From the NCBI GenBank assembly GCA_017386965.1, contig JAFOGE010000015.1, positions 1 to 5,937 of the forward strand: 5,937 nt of DNA, in the 5' to 3' direction. Position 1 is the stretch's first letter; each line of letters starts with the position of its first letter. Below, in pieces: positions 1 to 5,145 of the stretch. The stretch is from Clostridia bacterium. Its GTDB lineage: Bacteria; Bacillota; Clostridia; Oscillospirales; CAG-272. Made by a program: the position numbers and the translations under genes. The notes beneath the pieces are model-generated. The model was not told the DNA's origin. It searched no databases and saw only the letters and a list, made by a program, of their open reading frames with translations.

Positions 1-4
1 ACTC

Positions 5-78
5 GTGTTGCGCCTGCGCAAATGAATTTTAGGGTGGTCCGCTGCTATGCTCGCATGAACACCCAGTACAGAGGAGGG
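5..78 (+). ncRNA. Probable L19 leader (5' UTR structure of rplS)
   Basis: This is a structured leader directly upstream of rplS, resembling the Rfam L19_leader motif of low-GC Gram-positive bacteria, which is thought to let L19 regulate its own synthesis. Two stems are visible. The first is TTGCG (8-12) with CGCAA (17-21). The second is GGGTG (32-36) with CACCC (60-64), which encloses TCCGCTGC and a short ATG/CAT hairpin and ends in CATGAACACCC just before the ribosome binding site. That arrangement matches my memory of the family. The 5' end may lie outside the window, and no promoter is visible. The stems are seen directly; the family name and the regulatory role are inferred. Confidence 0.65.
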
Positions 79-85
79 CCAAACA

Positions 86-427
86 ATGAATCTGATTGAG
101 GCTTTTACAAACGAGCAATTGAAGGCGGAGCTGCCCGTTATCCGCATCGGTGACACCGTTCGTGTGCACAACCGTATCAAAGAGGGCAACAGAGAGAGAA
201 TCCAGATGTTCGAGGGTACCGTTATCGCTAAGCACGGCGGCGGCATTTCCGAAACCTTCACCGTAAGACGCATCTCCTACGGCGTAGGTGTGGAAAAGAC
301 CTTCCCGATCCATTCTCCCAACGTAGAGAAGGTAGATATTCTTCGCGTCGGTAAGATCCGCCGTGCAAAGCTCTACTATCTGCGTGGCAGAGTTGGTAAG
401 GCTTCCAAGGTTAAGGAACAGATCTGA
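86..427 (+). CDS. rplS: 50S ribosomal protein L19
   Basis: A complete 113-residue protein of normal length for bacterial L19, a large-subunit protein near the 30S-50S interface. The typical L19 sequence is easy to read: an N-terminal helix (MNLIEAFTNEQLK), a beta-rich core with GDTVRVHNRIKEGNRERIQ (residues 22-40) and FEGTVIAKHGGGISETFTVR, then SYGVGVEKTFPIHSP and a basic C-terminus with RRAKLYYLRGRVGKASKVKE. The start is set by the AGGAGGG ribosome binding site at 72-78, seven bases before the ATG. The gene ends just before a hairpin and a strong terminator, so it is the last gene of its unit. The usual partners rpsP, rimM and trmD are not in the window. Control is probably through the leader upstream. 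Confidence 0.98.
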   Translation: MNLIEAFTNEQLKAELPVIRIGDTVRVHNRIKEGNRERIQMFEGTVIAKHGGGISETFTVRRISYGVGVEKTFPIHSPNVEKVDILRVGKIRRAKLYYLRGRVGKASKVKEQI

Positions 428-485
428 TCGGCATTCGCCGACCTCAATAAAAGGCAGACCGATTTCGGTCTGCCTTTTATTTTTA
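428..485 (+). terminator. rplS transcription terminator, with a small hairpin before it
   Basis: Immediately after the rplS stop there is a small hairpin, TCGGC (428-432) with GCCGA (437-441). The main terminator follows: AAAAGGCAGACCGA (449-462) pairs perfectly with TCGGTCTGCCTTTT (465-478), leaving a tight ATTT-type loop, and runs into TTTTATTTTT. The A-rich left flank also gives a T-rich tail on the other strand, so the main hairpin could stop transcription from both sides. Confidence 0.92.
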
Positions 486-495
486 CGAAGGAAGG

Positions 496-535
496 GAAGA
501 CAAAACAGAAGGCACCGCGAGGGTGCCTTCTGTTT
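496..535 (-). terminator. Terminator of the sigma/zinc-ribbon unit
   Basis: A perfect 14-bp stem, AAACAGAAGGCACC (503-516) with GGTGCCTTCTGTTT (522-535), has loop GCGAG. Read on the minus strand it lies 43 bases after the stop of the zinc-ribbon gene and continues into TTTTGTCTTCCC, a modest T-rich tail. With the rplS hairpin it insulates two convergent genes. Confidence 0.8.
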
Positions 536-578
536 AGAACTCTATTTATATCATGTATGGAAACCTGATACAGATAGA

Positions 579-899
579 TTACTCCTGTGCCTTCTTTCTC
601 AGTTCGAAGCAAGCACTGCAGTAAACGGGTCTGTCGTTGGAGGGCTGGAAGGTGATCTTCGCCTCGCCACCGCAGTCAGCGCATACTGCCGTGAAGTACT
701 CACGGGGAGCTCTGCCGGCGTTCTTCTTCGCGTCGCGGCAAGCTTTGCAGGCCTTGGGCTTGTTCATAAAGCCCTTTTCTGCGTAGAATCTTTGCTCGCC
801 TGCCGTGAATACGAACTCATTGCCGCAATCCTTGCAGACAATGGTCTCATCGACAAATTCTTTTTCTTCTACTGCACTGTAGGTTTCGTCTTGGAACAT
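579..899 (-). CDS. Small protein with two zinc ribbons (zf-trcl type plus CxxC-x17-CxxC)
   Basis: A complete 106-residue soluble protein. The first ribbon is C22-x2-C25 paired with C51-x2-C54; the sequence between them (ETIVCKDCGNEFVFTAGEQ, then FYAEKGFMNKPKACKACR) is characteristic of the probable zinc-binding domain zf-trcl (PF13451). The second is C73-x2-C76 paired with C94-x2-C97 (VCADCGGEAKITF...PVYCSACF), a module often found beside the first. All eight cysteines are present, so two zinc ions are likely bound. The function is unknown; members are annotated only as zinc-ribbon proteins. The start at 899 is chosen over an upstream in-frame ATG at 974 because GAGAGG lies eight bases before it and the family begins here. 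It lies 101 bases downstream of the sigma gene on the same strand with no clear promoter between, so co-transcription is likely. The family call is from pattern; any role in nucleic acid binding is inference. Confidence 0.93.
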   Translation of the reverse strand: MFQDETYSAVEEKEFVDETIVCKDCGNEFVFTAGEQRFYAEKGFMNKPKACKACRDAKKNAGRAPREYFTAVCADCGGEAKITFQPSNDRPVYCSACFELRKKAQE

Positions 900-1000
900 T
901 GGTAGTACCTCTCTTTGTTCATGAAAATGATTGTTTTTGCCCCAGGCGGATTCCCACCGCCACCTTTGAAACAACGTTCTGCTTAAACTATGTGGGCATT

Positions 1001-1585
1001 TTAAGAATAGGGGAGCCCCGATCGCAGCTTTTTGCGGATACGATAAATGGCGTTTTGTACGCTTTTTTCGTCAGATCCGAGAAGAAGTGCTACGTCCTTC
1101 GCGGTCCGCCCTGCGAGATAAAGCCACCAAACGCGGTTTTCGTACTCCGAGAGAAGCTCGCAAACCTGCTTGCAAAGCATCGAATACGTTTCCTGCTCGA
1201 CCAGTATTTGCGCCGGATCGGAGGAGGGTTCGTTTTCGGTCGGGAGAGGCTCCTCGTCCAGAGAAATGATGTGCCCCATGTGCTTCAGGCTACGCAGATG
1301 CGAAACCAAGCGATGGTGGATGCACACCTTTGCAAAGTATCCAAAGGCAATCCCTTTATCAGCATCATATTTTTTTAAGGCCTGATAAAAGCCAAGCGCT
1401 GCCTCCTGACGCAGATCCTCAAGGTCCTGCGCCGAAAGACCTCCCCTGCAAAAGTCGGCGGCCATAGAATCAATCAGCGGTGCGTACTGCGCAAGAAGCG
1501 TTTCGGATGCGCTCTGGTCACCCTCGCGGGCGGCCTTGAGCAGATCAAGGATCGCTTTTTCTTGGAGCTGTGGCTGATTACTCAT
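1001..1585 (-). CDS. RNA polymerase sigma-70 family factor, SigH-like
   Basis: A complete 194-residue protein built like a small sigma factor. Region 2 covers about residues 30-100: DLEDLRQEAALGFYQALKKYD (55-75) is the core-binding part, and FGYFAKVCIHHRLVSHLRSL (81-100) is the promoter -10 recognition part. A linker with SLDEE and DPAQILVEQE follows (108-131). Region 4 covers about 135-190, with a helix-turn-helix (GRTAKDVALLLGSDEKSVQ, 159-177) and a basic recognition tail (NAIYRIRKKL). The SLD...DP..ILV.QE linker and the KSVQNAIYRIRKKL end closely resemble Bacillus subtilis SigH (stationary phase/sporulation; 218 residues), so it is an orthologue or a shorter paralogue; without the rest of the genome I leave the symbol blank. 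The start is the only reasonable ATG. Its AAAGG ribosome binding site is about 12 bases away, longer than usual, suggesting modest translation. No anti-sigma gene is adjacent. A perfect consensus promoter lies 79 bases upstream. Confidence 0.93.
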   Translation of the reverse strand: MSNQPQLQEKAILDLLKAAREGDQSASETLLAQYAPLIDSMAADFCRGGLSAQDLEDLRQEAALGFYQALKKYDADKGIAFGYFAKVCIHHRLVSHLRSLKHMGHIISLDEEPLPTENEPSSDPAQILVEQETYSMLCKQVCELLSEYENRVWWLYLAGRTAKDVALLLGSDEKSVQNAIYRIRKKLRSGLPYS

Positions 1586-1596
1586 GGGGCGCGCGT

Positions 1597-1657
1597 ACCT
1601 TTCGGGTGGATTTTTCCTTGGATTTTTGCCATTTCAATGGCGATTCACACTACTCTG
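1597..1657 (-). other. 5' leader of the sigma gene: palindrome and direct repeats
   Basis: Between the predicted transcription start (about 1657) and the sigma-gene ATG lies a leader of about 70 bases. It holds a perfect inverted repeat, GCCATT (1628-1633) with AATGGC (1636-1641), which is either a small hairpin or a 14-bp operator. It also holds an 8-bp direct repeat on the plus strand, GGATTTTT, at 1608-1615 and 1620-1627 (period 12). The weakly placed AAAGG ribosome binding site is at 1598-1602. The repeats are seen directly; any control function is inferred. Confidence 0.5.
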
Positions 1658-1663
1658 ACTACC

Positions 1664-1691
1664 ATTATACCATAAATTTGCTAAATGTCAA
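1664..1691 (-). promoter_or_regulatory. Sigma-A promoter of the SigH-like gene
   Basis: On the minus strand TTGACA (1686-1691) and TATAAT (1664-1669) both match the consensus perfectly and are separated by 16 bases. Transcription should start near 1656-1658. It points at the sigma-factor gene and is the strongest promoter in the window by sequence. Confidence 0.9.
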
Positions 1692-1757
1692 TAGAAATTT
1701 TACATCTATAATTGTAGAATTTTTACATATTTCAATGCCGACATCTAAATTAGACAA

Positions 1758-1837
1758 AATTACCCCCTCGAAAATTGTTCAAAATGCTAATGCATTGTCG
1801 CTTTTTTAGATATTTTGAACAGTTCAAGGGAGTAATT
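1758..1837. repeat. Long imperfect inverted repeat in the gap between the DUF4364 and sigma genes
   Basis: The left arm (1758-1785, AATTACCCCCTCGAAAA then TTGTTCAAAAT) is mirrored by the right arm (1812-1837, ATTTTGAACAGTTCAAGGG then AGTAATT). The inner ten base pairs (TGTTCAAAAT, 1776-1785; ATTTTGAACA, 1812-1821) are perfect; the outer part pairs with a few mismatches and a bulge. The 26-base loop contains the palindrome AATGCATT (1789-1796). The right arm also contains a 13-bp palindrome, TTGAAC-A-GTTCAA (1815-1827). It lies 38 bases after the DUF4364 stop, so it may be that gene's terminator, since the minus strand continues as GGGGGTAATTTTGTC. The long loop and weak tail make this uncertain. 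An operator or a small palindromic element are alternatives. Confidence 0.6.
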
Positions 1838-1874
1838 ATTGGCTATTTTTATTTTTGTGAAAACAGAACAAAGG

Positions 1875-2432
1875 TCAACGATCAAACAAATAATCCACTT
1901 TTCCGCAGAGGAGCGCCATAATCCCGCGGTACATGACCTCGGGACGCTCACGGAAATTGCGGCGGATCTGGCGGCAACGGTATTCCGAATCGACGTTGAT
2001 GCTGACCTTCAGTGTTTCCTTTCCCGCTTCGCGGATCCAGAAGGTTACGTCGAAGGTCTGATCCGAGAGATGCTCCCAAGTGCAGTCGAGTGTAATGTTA
2101 CGCTTGCGAAAATCCAGGTAGCGCAGGGCGCAGGTCAAGCTTTTGTCCAAAATGGAGGTCACGATGTCGCTGCGCAGCTGCTCGGCAACGATGCTTCCTT
2201 TCTTAGTGACCGAGTAGAGGGGATCGCCGTGCTCGTTGACGCCGTCCTCAACGATGAGATCCTGCGCCAGCATCTCGTGAAAGGATTCGGCAAAATCCAG
2301 ATACATGACGTAGTCATTTTGCATCACGATGTCATTGATGGTGACGAAGTCCATGGGGTAATTGATGTTGCGCATTAGGTACAGAACAAAAATTTTGACG
2401 TTGTTTTTGCTCCCGATGGCGGATGATGGCAT
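1875..2432 (-). CDS. DUF4364 family protein (probable winged-helix regulator)
   Basis: A 185-residue soluble protein. The N-terminal part reads as in the DUF4364 family found across Clostridia: SKNNVKIFVLYLMRNINYPMD, then VTINDIVMQNDYVMYLDFAESFHEMLAQDLIVED and a beta wing (HGDPLYSVTKKGSIVAEQL). Together these look like a winged helix-turn-helix. The C-terminal half, rich in beta strands and arginine (WIREAGKETLKVSINVDS, then CRQIRRNFRERPEVMYRGIMALLCG), is of unknown fold to me. The ATG at 2432 is chosen over an in-frame TTG at 2474 because AAAGGGGG lies nine bases before it and because the TTG lies upstream of the predicted transcription start (about 2469). The gene stands alone and is divergent from hom. 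No experimental function is known to me; DNA binding is inferred from the predicted fold. Confidence 0.88.
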   Translation of the reverse strand: MPSSAIGSKNNVKIFVLYLMRNINYPMDFVTINDIVMQNDYVMYLDFAESFHEMLAQDLIVEDGVNEHGDPLYSVTKKGSIVAEQLRSDIVTSILDKSLTCALRYLDFRKRNITLDCTWEHLSDQTFDVTFWIREAGKETLKVSINVDSEYRCRQIRRNFRERPEVMYRGIMALLCGKVDYLFDR

Positions 2433-2475
2433 GAGGATCTGCCCCCTTTCCTGAAAATATTCTTCTGTTTTCAAC

Positions 2476-2504
2476 AGTATAGCATATTTTTTTTATTTTT
2501 TCAA
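2476..2504 (-). promoter_or_regulatory. Sigma-A promoter of the DUF4364 gene
   Basis: Minus-strand TTGAAA (2499-2504) and TATACT (2476-2481) are each one base off consensus and are separated by 17 bases that are nearly all adenine. Transcription would begin near 2469, giving a leader of about 37 bases with the AAAGGGGG ribosome binding site. Confidence 0.82.
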
Positions 2505-2513
2505 TAGTTTTGT

Positions 2514-2542
2514 TTGCATTTCGGAGATTTTTGTGGTATGAT
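2514..2542 (+). promoter_or_regulatory. Extended -10 promoter of hom
   Basis: TATGAT (2537-2542) is preceded by TGG, giving the extended -10 pattern TGnTATAAT; a weak -35, TTGCAT (2514-2519), lies 17 bases upstream. The start would be near 2549, leaving a leader of about 37 bases, too short for a riboswitch or T-box. Its -35 is only nine bases from that of the divergent DUF4364 promoter. Confidence 0.68.
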
Positions 2543-2585
2543 ATAGGGGTAAGAGTGAAAACCCAAGACGAAAGGATTTACAGAC

Positions 2586-3803
2586 ATGCTCCAGATTGCG
2601 ATTTTGGGCTTTGGCGTTGTCGGAAGCGGCACGGCAGAGGTCCTGCTGGAAAACCGCGCGCTCATTGCCAAGCGATGCGGCGAGGAAGTGAACATCAAAT
2701 ACATTCTTGATCTGCGAGAGTTTCCCGACCATCCCTTGGGAGATCGCGTGGTGCATGACATCAATGTGATCCTGGAGGACCCCGAGGTCGTTCTCGTTGC
2801 CGAGATGATGGGAGGCTCGCATCCTGCCTACGATTTTTCCGTTGCCGCCCTGCGTGCAGGGAAAAGCGTGGTCACCTCCAACAAGGAGGTCGTGTCCACC
2901 TTTGGCGTTGAGCTTTTGGAGCTTGCGCGGGAGCATCACGTTTCCTATTATTTTGAAGCCAGCGTGGGGGGCGGAATCCCGATCATCCGTCCTCTGCAGA
3001 CCGATCTGGCATCCAACGAGATCCAAGCCATCAGCGGAATTTTGAACGGAACGACGAATTTTATTCTGACCAAGATGAAGAATGAGGGCGCGGATTTTGC
3101 CACGGTTCTGAAGGAGGCCCAGGCACGCGGTTACGCAGAAGCCGATCCAACGGCCGACGTAGAGGGCATTGACGCAGCGCGCAAGATCACCATTCTGGCG
3201 GCACTTGCGTACGGCGTTCTTCTGGACCCCTCCTCCATTTCCACCACCGGTATTACGGGGATCACCTCCGATCATACCGCGACAGCGGACAAGCTGGGCG
3301 GTGCGATCAAGCTGATTGGACACACCGAGCGTGTGGACGGACGTGTGCTGGCCATGGTTTCGCCCTTCTTGATTCCCGCATCCAATCCCGTTTCGCACGT
3401 GGACGACGTGTTCAACGGAATCCTGGTAGATGCCAATATGCTTGGCCATGCTCTCTTTTATGGGGCTGGCGCGGGCAAGCTTCCCACCGCCAGTGCGGTG
3501 GTAGCCGATATCATCGATGTTCTCTCGCATAGCGAAAAGGAGCGACTCTCACCCGTATGGCGTCGGGCCAAGGCCGAGGACGTTGCGGACGTAGAGTCCC
3601 TTGTCTGCCGCCGTTGCTATCTGATCGAGGGATGCCCTCGTTGCGCAGAGAAGGCAAAGGCAGCGCTTGGAACCGAGGCCTGCGAATTCGTTCGTGAGGG
3701 TGCGTTTGCCGTTGTGAGCCGTCCGATGTCGGGCAAGGAAGCGAAGGAGGCACTTGCCTCCACCGGGCTGGAAGCGGTATTTTGCTTGCCTGTCCTGGAT
3801 TGA
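2586..3803 (+). CDS. hom: Homoserine dehydrogenase with an atypical C-terminus
   Basis: This enzyme reduces L-aspartate 4-semialdehyde to L-homoserine with NAD(P)H, the branch point to threonine and methionine, in the cytoplasm. The 405 residues hold an N-terminal Rossmann domain with GFGVVGSG (8-15) and TSNK (97-100, a conserved lysine), then the catalytic domain with GGGIPIIRPL and NGTTNFIL. The complete homoserine dehydrogenase signature is at 178-200: A-x3-G-Y-A-x2-DP-x2-D-V-x-G-x-D-x3-K, with D196 and K200 as the likely catalytic pair. The catalytic part ends near 315. The last 90 residues, where many bacterial enzymes carry a regulatory ACT domain, give only a weak ACT-like pattern and contain C341-x2-C344 and C350-x2-C353 (see findings). 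The ATG is fixed by AAAGGA nine bases before it. The gene has its own promoter and terminator; thrB, thrC and aspartokinase are not nearby. Confidence 0.96.
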   Translation: MLQIAILGFGVVGSGTAEVLLENRALIAKRCGEEVNIKYILDLREFPDHPLGDRVVHDINVILEDPEVVLVAEMMGGSHPAYDFSVAALRAGKSVVTSNKEVVSTFGVELLELAREHHVSYYFEASVGGGIPIIRPLQTDLASNEIQAISGILNGTTNFILTKMKNEGADFATVLKEAQARGYAEADPTADVEGIDAARKITILAALAYGVLLDPSSISTTGITGITSDHTATADKLGGAIKLIGHTERVDGRVLAMVSPFLIPASNPVSHVDDVFNGILVDANMLGHALFYGAGAGKLPTASAVVADIIDVLSHSEKERLSPVWRRAKAEDVADVESLVCRRCYLIEGCPRCAEKAKAALGTEACEFVREGAFAVVSRPMSGKEAKEALASTGLEAVFCLPVLD

Positions 3804-3820
3804 TCCGCGCAAACAAAACA

Positions 3821-3869
3821 AAATGGGGTTGTCGGAAATGCTTGTGGCATTTGCGGCATCCCCTTTTTT
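3821..3869. terminator. Bidirectional terminator between hom and the membrane-protein unit
   Basis: A long hairpin spans 3825-3863: GGGG (3825-3828) pairs with CCCC (3860-3863), followed inward by near-continuous pairing and a perfect top stem AAATGC (3836-3841)/GCATTT (3847-3852), with loop TTGTG. It has about 15 pairs and two mismatches. The plus strand runs into TTTTTT (3864-3869). The minus strand runs into ATTTTGTTTTGTTT. It therefore serves hom from the left and the minus-strand membrane genes from the right. Confidence 0.92.
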
Positions 3870-3902
3870 GATCGAGATTGCGCTCGGGGATCGTGCAACA
3901 AT

Positions 3903-4529
3903 TCAGTATAGAAAGGTGACCTCGGCATGCGAGAGAACCTGCTTTTGCAAACTGAAAAAATAGTATTTGCGAACGAGAAAGACGTTCTCGAATTCCTGGC
4001 GCAGGGTACAGGAGAAGCTTGCGCGCCTATGGAGGCCCTTTGCGGAAATGAGATAGGGGGAAACGGCAAGAACGGTATTTCCGCGCGCCGCAAGGTCCTT
4101 GGCGTTGGCGATGGCAAAGGGACTTGCTTCCTCGGAGAGAAAAAGCACGGTTACGGGACGTCCGTCAAGATGATTGCGCAGGTACCGGTTGGAGCGTCTG
4201 GATTCGAGAAGCGCGGTCAGCAGAATCCCAAGCATCAGGGCTGCCGCACTCGGAAGCAGGACGAGAAAGAGGAGCGTCCCGACGAGGACGAGTGCGCCTG
4301 TCTGCAAAACGGTGAGCAGAACTCCAAGGGTTCGCAGGAGAAAGGTGATGGTGCGGAAGCGGCGGACGTAGGAGAGCAATCGCCTCCATTGCGCATAGAG
4401 GGGAGCGGACGTGATCCATCCGTGCAGATACCCAAGGAAGAAGCGGTGAGAGGTCATGCATCGGTTTTCCTCTGATTTTTGGCAAAGCGCCTTGGCTCGC
4501 TCCGAATAGGATGCGTGCGAATCAGTCAT
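3903..4529 (-). CDS. Membrane protein of unknown function
   Basis: I do not recognise this 208-residue protein. It has a basic N-terminal part (about 1-60), a strongly hydrophobic stretch at about 61-109 that reads as two membrane helices with a short turn near PSAA (93-96), and a cytosol-like C-terminal part of about 100 residues with a regular beta-alpha-beta look: GRPVTVLFLSEEASPFAIAN (123-142), AKDLAARGNTVLAVSPYLIS (143-162), then ENVFLVRKYYFFSL. That pattern could be a small nucleotide- or sugar-binding fold, but I see no catalytic motif. No signal peptide is visible. The first ATG (4529) overlaps the upstream gene by eight bases (ATGACTGA), suggesting translational coupling, but it has no good ribosome binding site. 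A second ATG at 4457 (residue 25) has AGAGG about 11 bases before it and may be the true start, giving 184 residues. It ends 34 bases before the shared terminator. Confidence 0.75.
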   Translation of the reverse strand: MTDSHASYSERAKALCQKSEENRCMTSHRFFLGYLHGWITSAPLYAQWRRLLSYVRRFRTITFLLRTLGVLLTVLQTGALVLVGTLLFLVLLPSAAALMLGILLTALLESRRSNRYLRNHLDGRPVTVLFLSEEASPFAIANAKDLAARGNTVLAVSPYLISAKGLHRRASFSCTLRQEFENVFLVRKYYFFSLQKQVLSHAEVTFLY

Positions 4530-4953
4530 CTGCGAGAAAGATCACTCGACGCATCCATCGGCAAAGGATGCAGACGGGGATGCAGAGAGCAACCCAGAGC
4601 AGGGAGTAGGGAAGGCAGATCTGCCCCAGGATCTGGTAGGGCATGCCGCTATAATCCCAAATACCAAATCCGAGCCAAAGGTTAAGCACGCATCCTGCTG
4701 CCAGCTCCAATCCGGTGATAAACAGAGCCGATTGCAGGGCGCAAAACAAGAGATGGGCATGCGGATAAGCCTCGTTCAATCGGTAGATAAAAAGGAAGGC
4801 CAGTGCGCCGCAAAGAGCCATGCTCCAGTGGGAGCGGCCGCGCCAAAGCAGCTCGATGACGTAGTAGCCAACCCCTCCCGTCAGGAACAGGAGCGGAAGC
4901 TCGGTCAGGTATTTCAGATTTTCCTCCGCAATCTCGTTTCGTTGCTTTTGCAA
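4522..4953 (-). CDS. CmpB-like putative ABC-transporter type IV membrane protein (PF06541)
   Basis: A 143-residue integral membrane protein with about four helices (roughly residues 20-37, 42-59, 67-94 and 112-131). The segment TGLELAAGCVLNLWLGFGIW (80-99), continuing DYS, and then LGQICLPYSLLW (109-120) is the hallmark of family PF06541, annotated as putative ABC-transporter type IV although no transport has been shown to my knowledge. I choose the TTG at 4953 as the start because a strong GGAAAGAGAGG ribosome binding site lies eight bases before it. An upstream in-frame TTG at 5010 would add 19 residues but has no visible site. The protein ends in RWMRR plus a short acidic tail, typical of a cytoplasmic C-terminus. 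It is the first gene of a two-gene unit, overlapping the next by eight bases. No ATP-binding partner is in the window. I could not find a convincing promoter in 4954-5145 on this strand. Confidence 0.86.
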   Translation of the reverse strand: MQKQRNEIAEENLKYLTELPLLFLTGGVGYYVIELLWRGRSHWSMALCGALAFLFIYRLNEAYPHAHLLFCALQSALFITGLELAAGCVLNLWLGFGIWDYSGMPYQILGQICLPYSLLWVALCIPVCILCRWMRRVIFLADD

Positions 4954-5075
4954 AAAAAGGACCTCTCTTTCCTTCGTTTTGAGAATAGATGCTCCGTTTG
5001 CCGCGATCAAAGCGGATGAATCGGCGGAACACTTCTCATTGTGCGCCGAAAACGGGAAAAAAATTCAAAAATCTA

Positions 5076-5104
5076 TTGTAAAATCCAAAAGGATTTGCTA
5101 TAAT
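5076..5104 (+). promoter_or_regulatory. Extended -10 promoter of metG
   Basis: TTGTAA (5076-5081), a 17-base spacer, then a perfect TATAAT (5099-5104) preceded by TGC, an extended -10 pattern. Transcription should start near 5111, leaving a leader of about 35 bases, which rules out a T-box or S-box upstream of metG. Confidence 0.87.
5081..5096. repeat. Palindrome within the metG promoter spacer
   Basis: AAATCC (5081-5086), AAAA, GGATTT (5091-5096) is a perfect 6-bp inverted repeat that fills the spacer between the -35 and -10 boxes of the metG promoter. The position fits an operator for a repressor, but at six base pairs in AT-rich DNA chance is possible. Confidence 0.45.
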
Positions 5105-5145
5105 AAAGGAAGGTATGAGTATGATCCGATTGGAGGAGAATCGAA

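Noticed and set aside
363..905. Open frame on the plus strand (180 codons) across the rplS end and the zinc-ribbon gene
   Set aside because: It crosses two strong terminators and lies antisense to the well-supported zinc-ribbon gene. Its translation resembles no protein family.
945..961. GGCGG-loop-CCGCC hairpin between the sigma and zinc-ribbon genes, considered as a terminator or riboswitch
   Set aside because: Only five base pairs and no T-tract after it on the minus strand. I could not match it to any riboswitch class. It may affect mRNA processing, but nothing supports this.
1839..2378. Plus-strand open frame of 179 codons opposite the DUF4364 gene
   Set aside because: It mirrors the DUF4364 frame, lacks a ribosome binding site and its translation is not recognisable, while the minus strand has family pattern, promoter and ribosome binding site.
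2493..3530. Minus-strand open frame of 345 codons opposite hom
   Set aside because: Long because of codon bias in hom. The translation is rich in His, Gly and Gln with no family pattern, and the plus strand carries the complete homoserine dehydrogenase signature.
3870..3892. Second small hairpin (CGAG/CTCG) after the hom terminator
   Set aside because: Four base pairs with a six-base loop and no tail. The hairpin at 3825-3863 already explains termination.
3927..4475. Plus-strand open frame of 182 codons opposite the unknown membrane protein
   Set aside because: Its translation is low-complexity (Gly, Glu, Lys, Arg) with no hydrophobic core or motif. The minus strand gives clear membrane helices and overlaps its neighbour as operon genes do.
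5011..5098. Promoter for the CmpB-like gene on the minus strand
   Set aside because: A TACAAT box is present at 5075-5080, but no acceptable -35 lies 16-18 bases upstream of it and other pairings are weak, so I do not call one.
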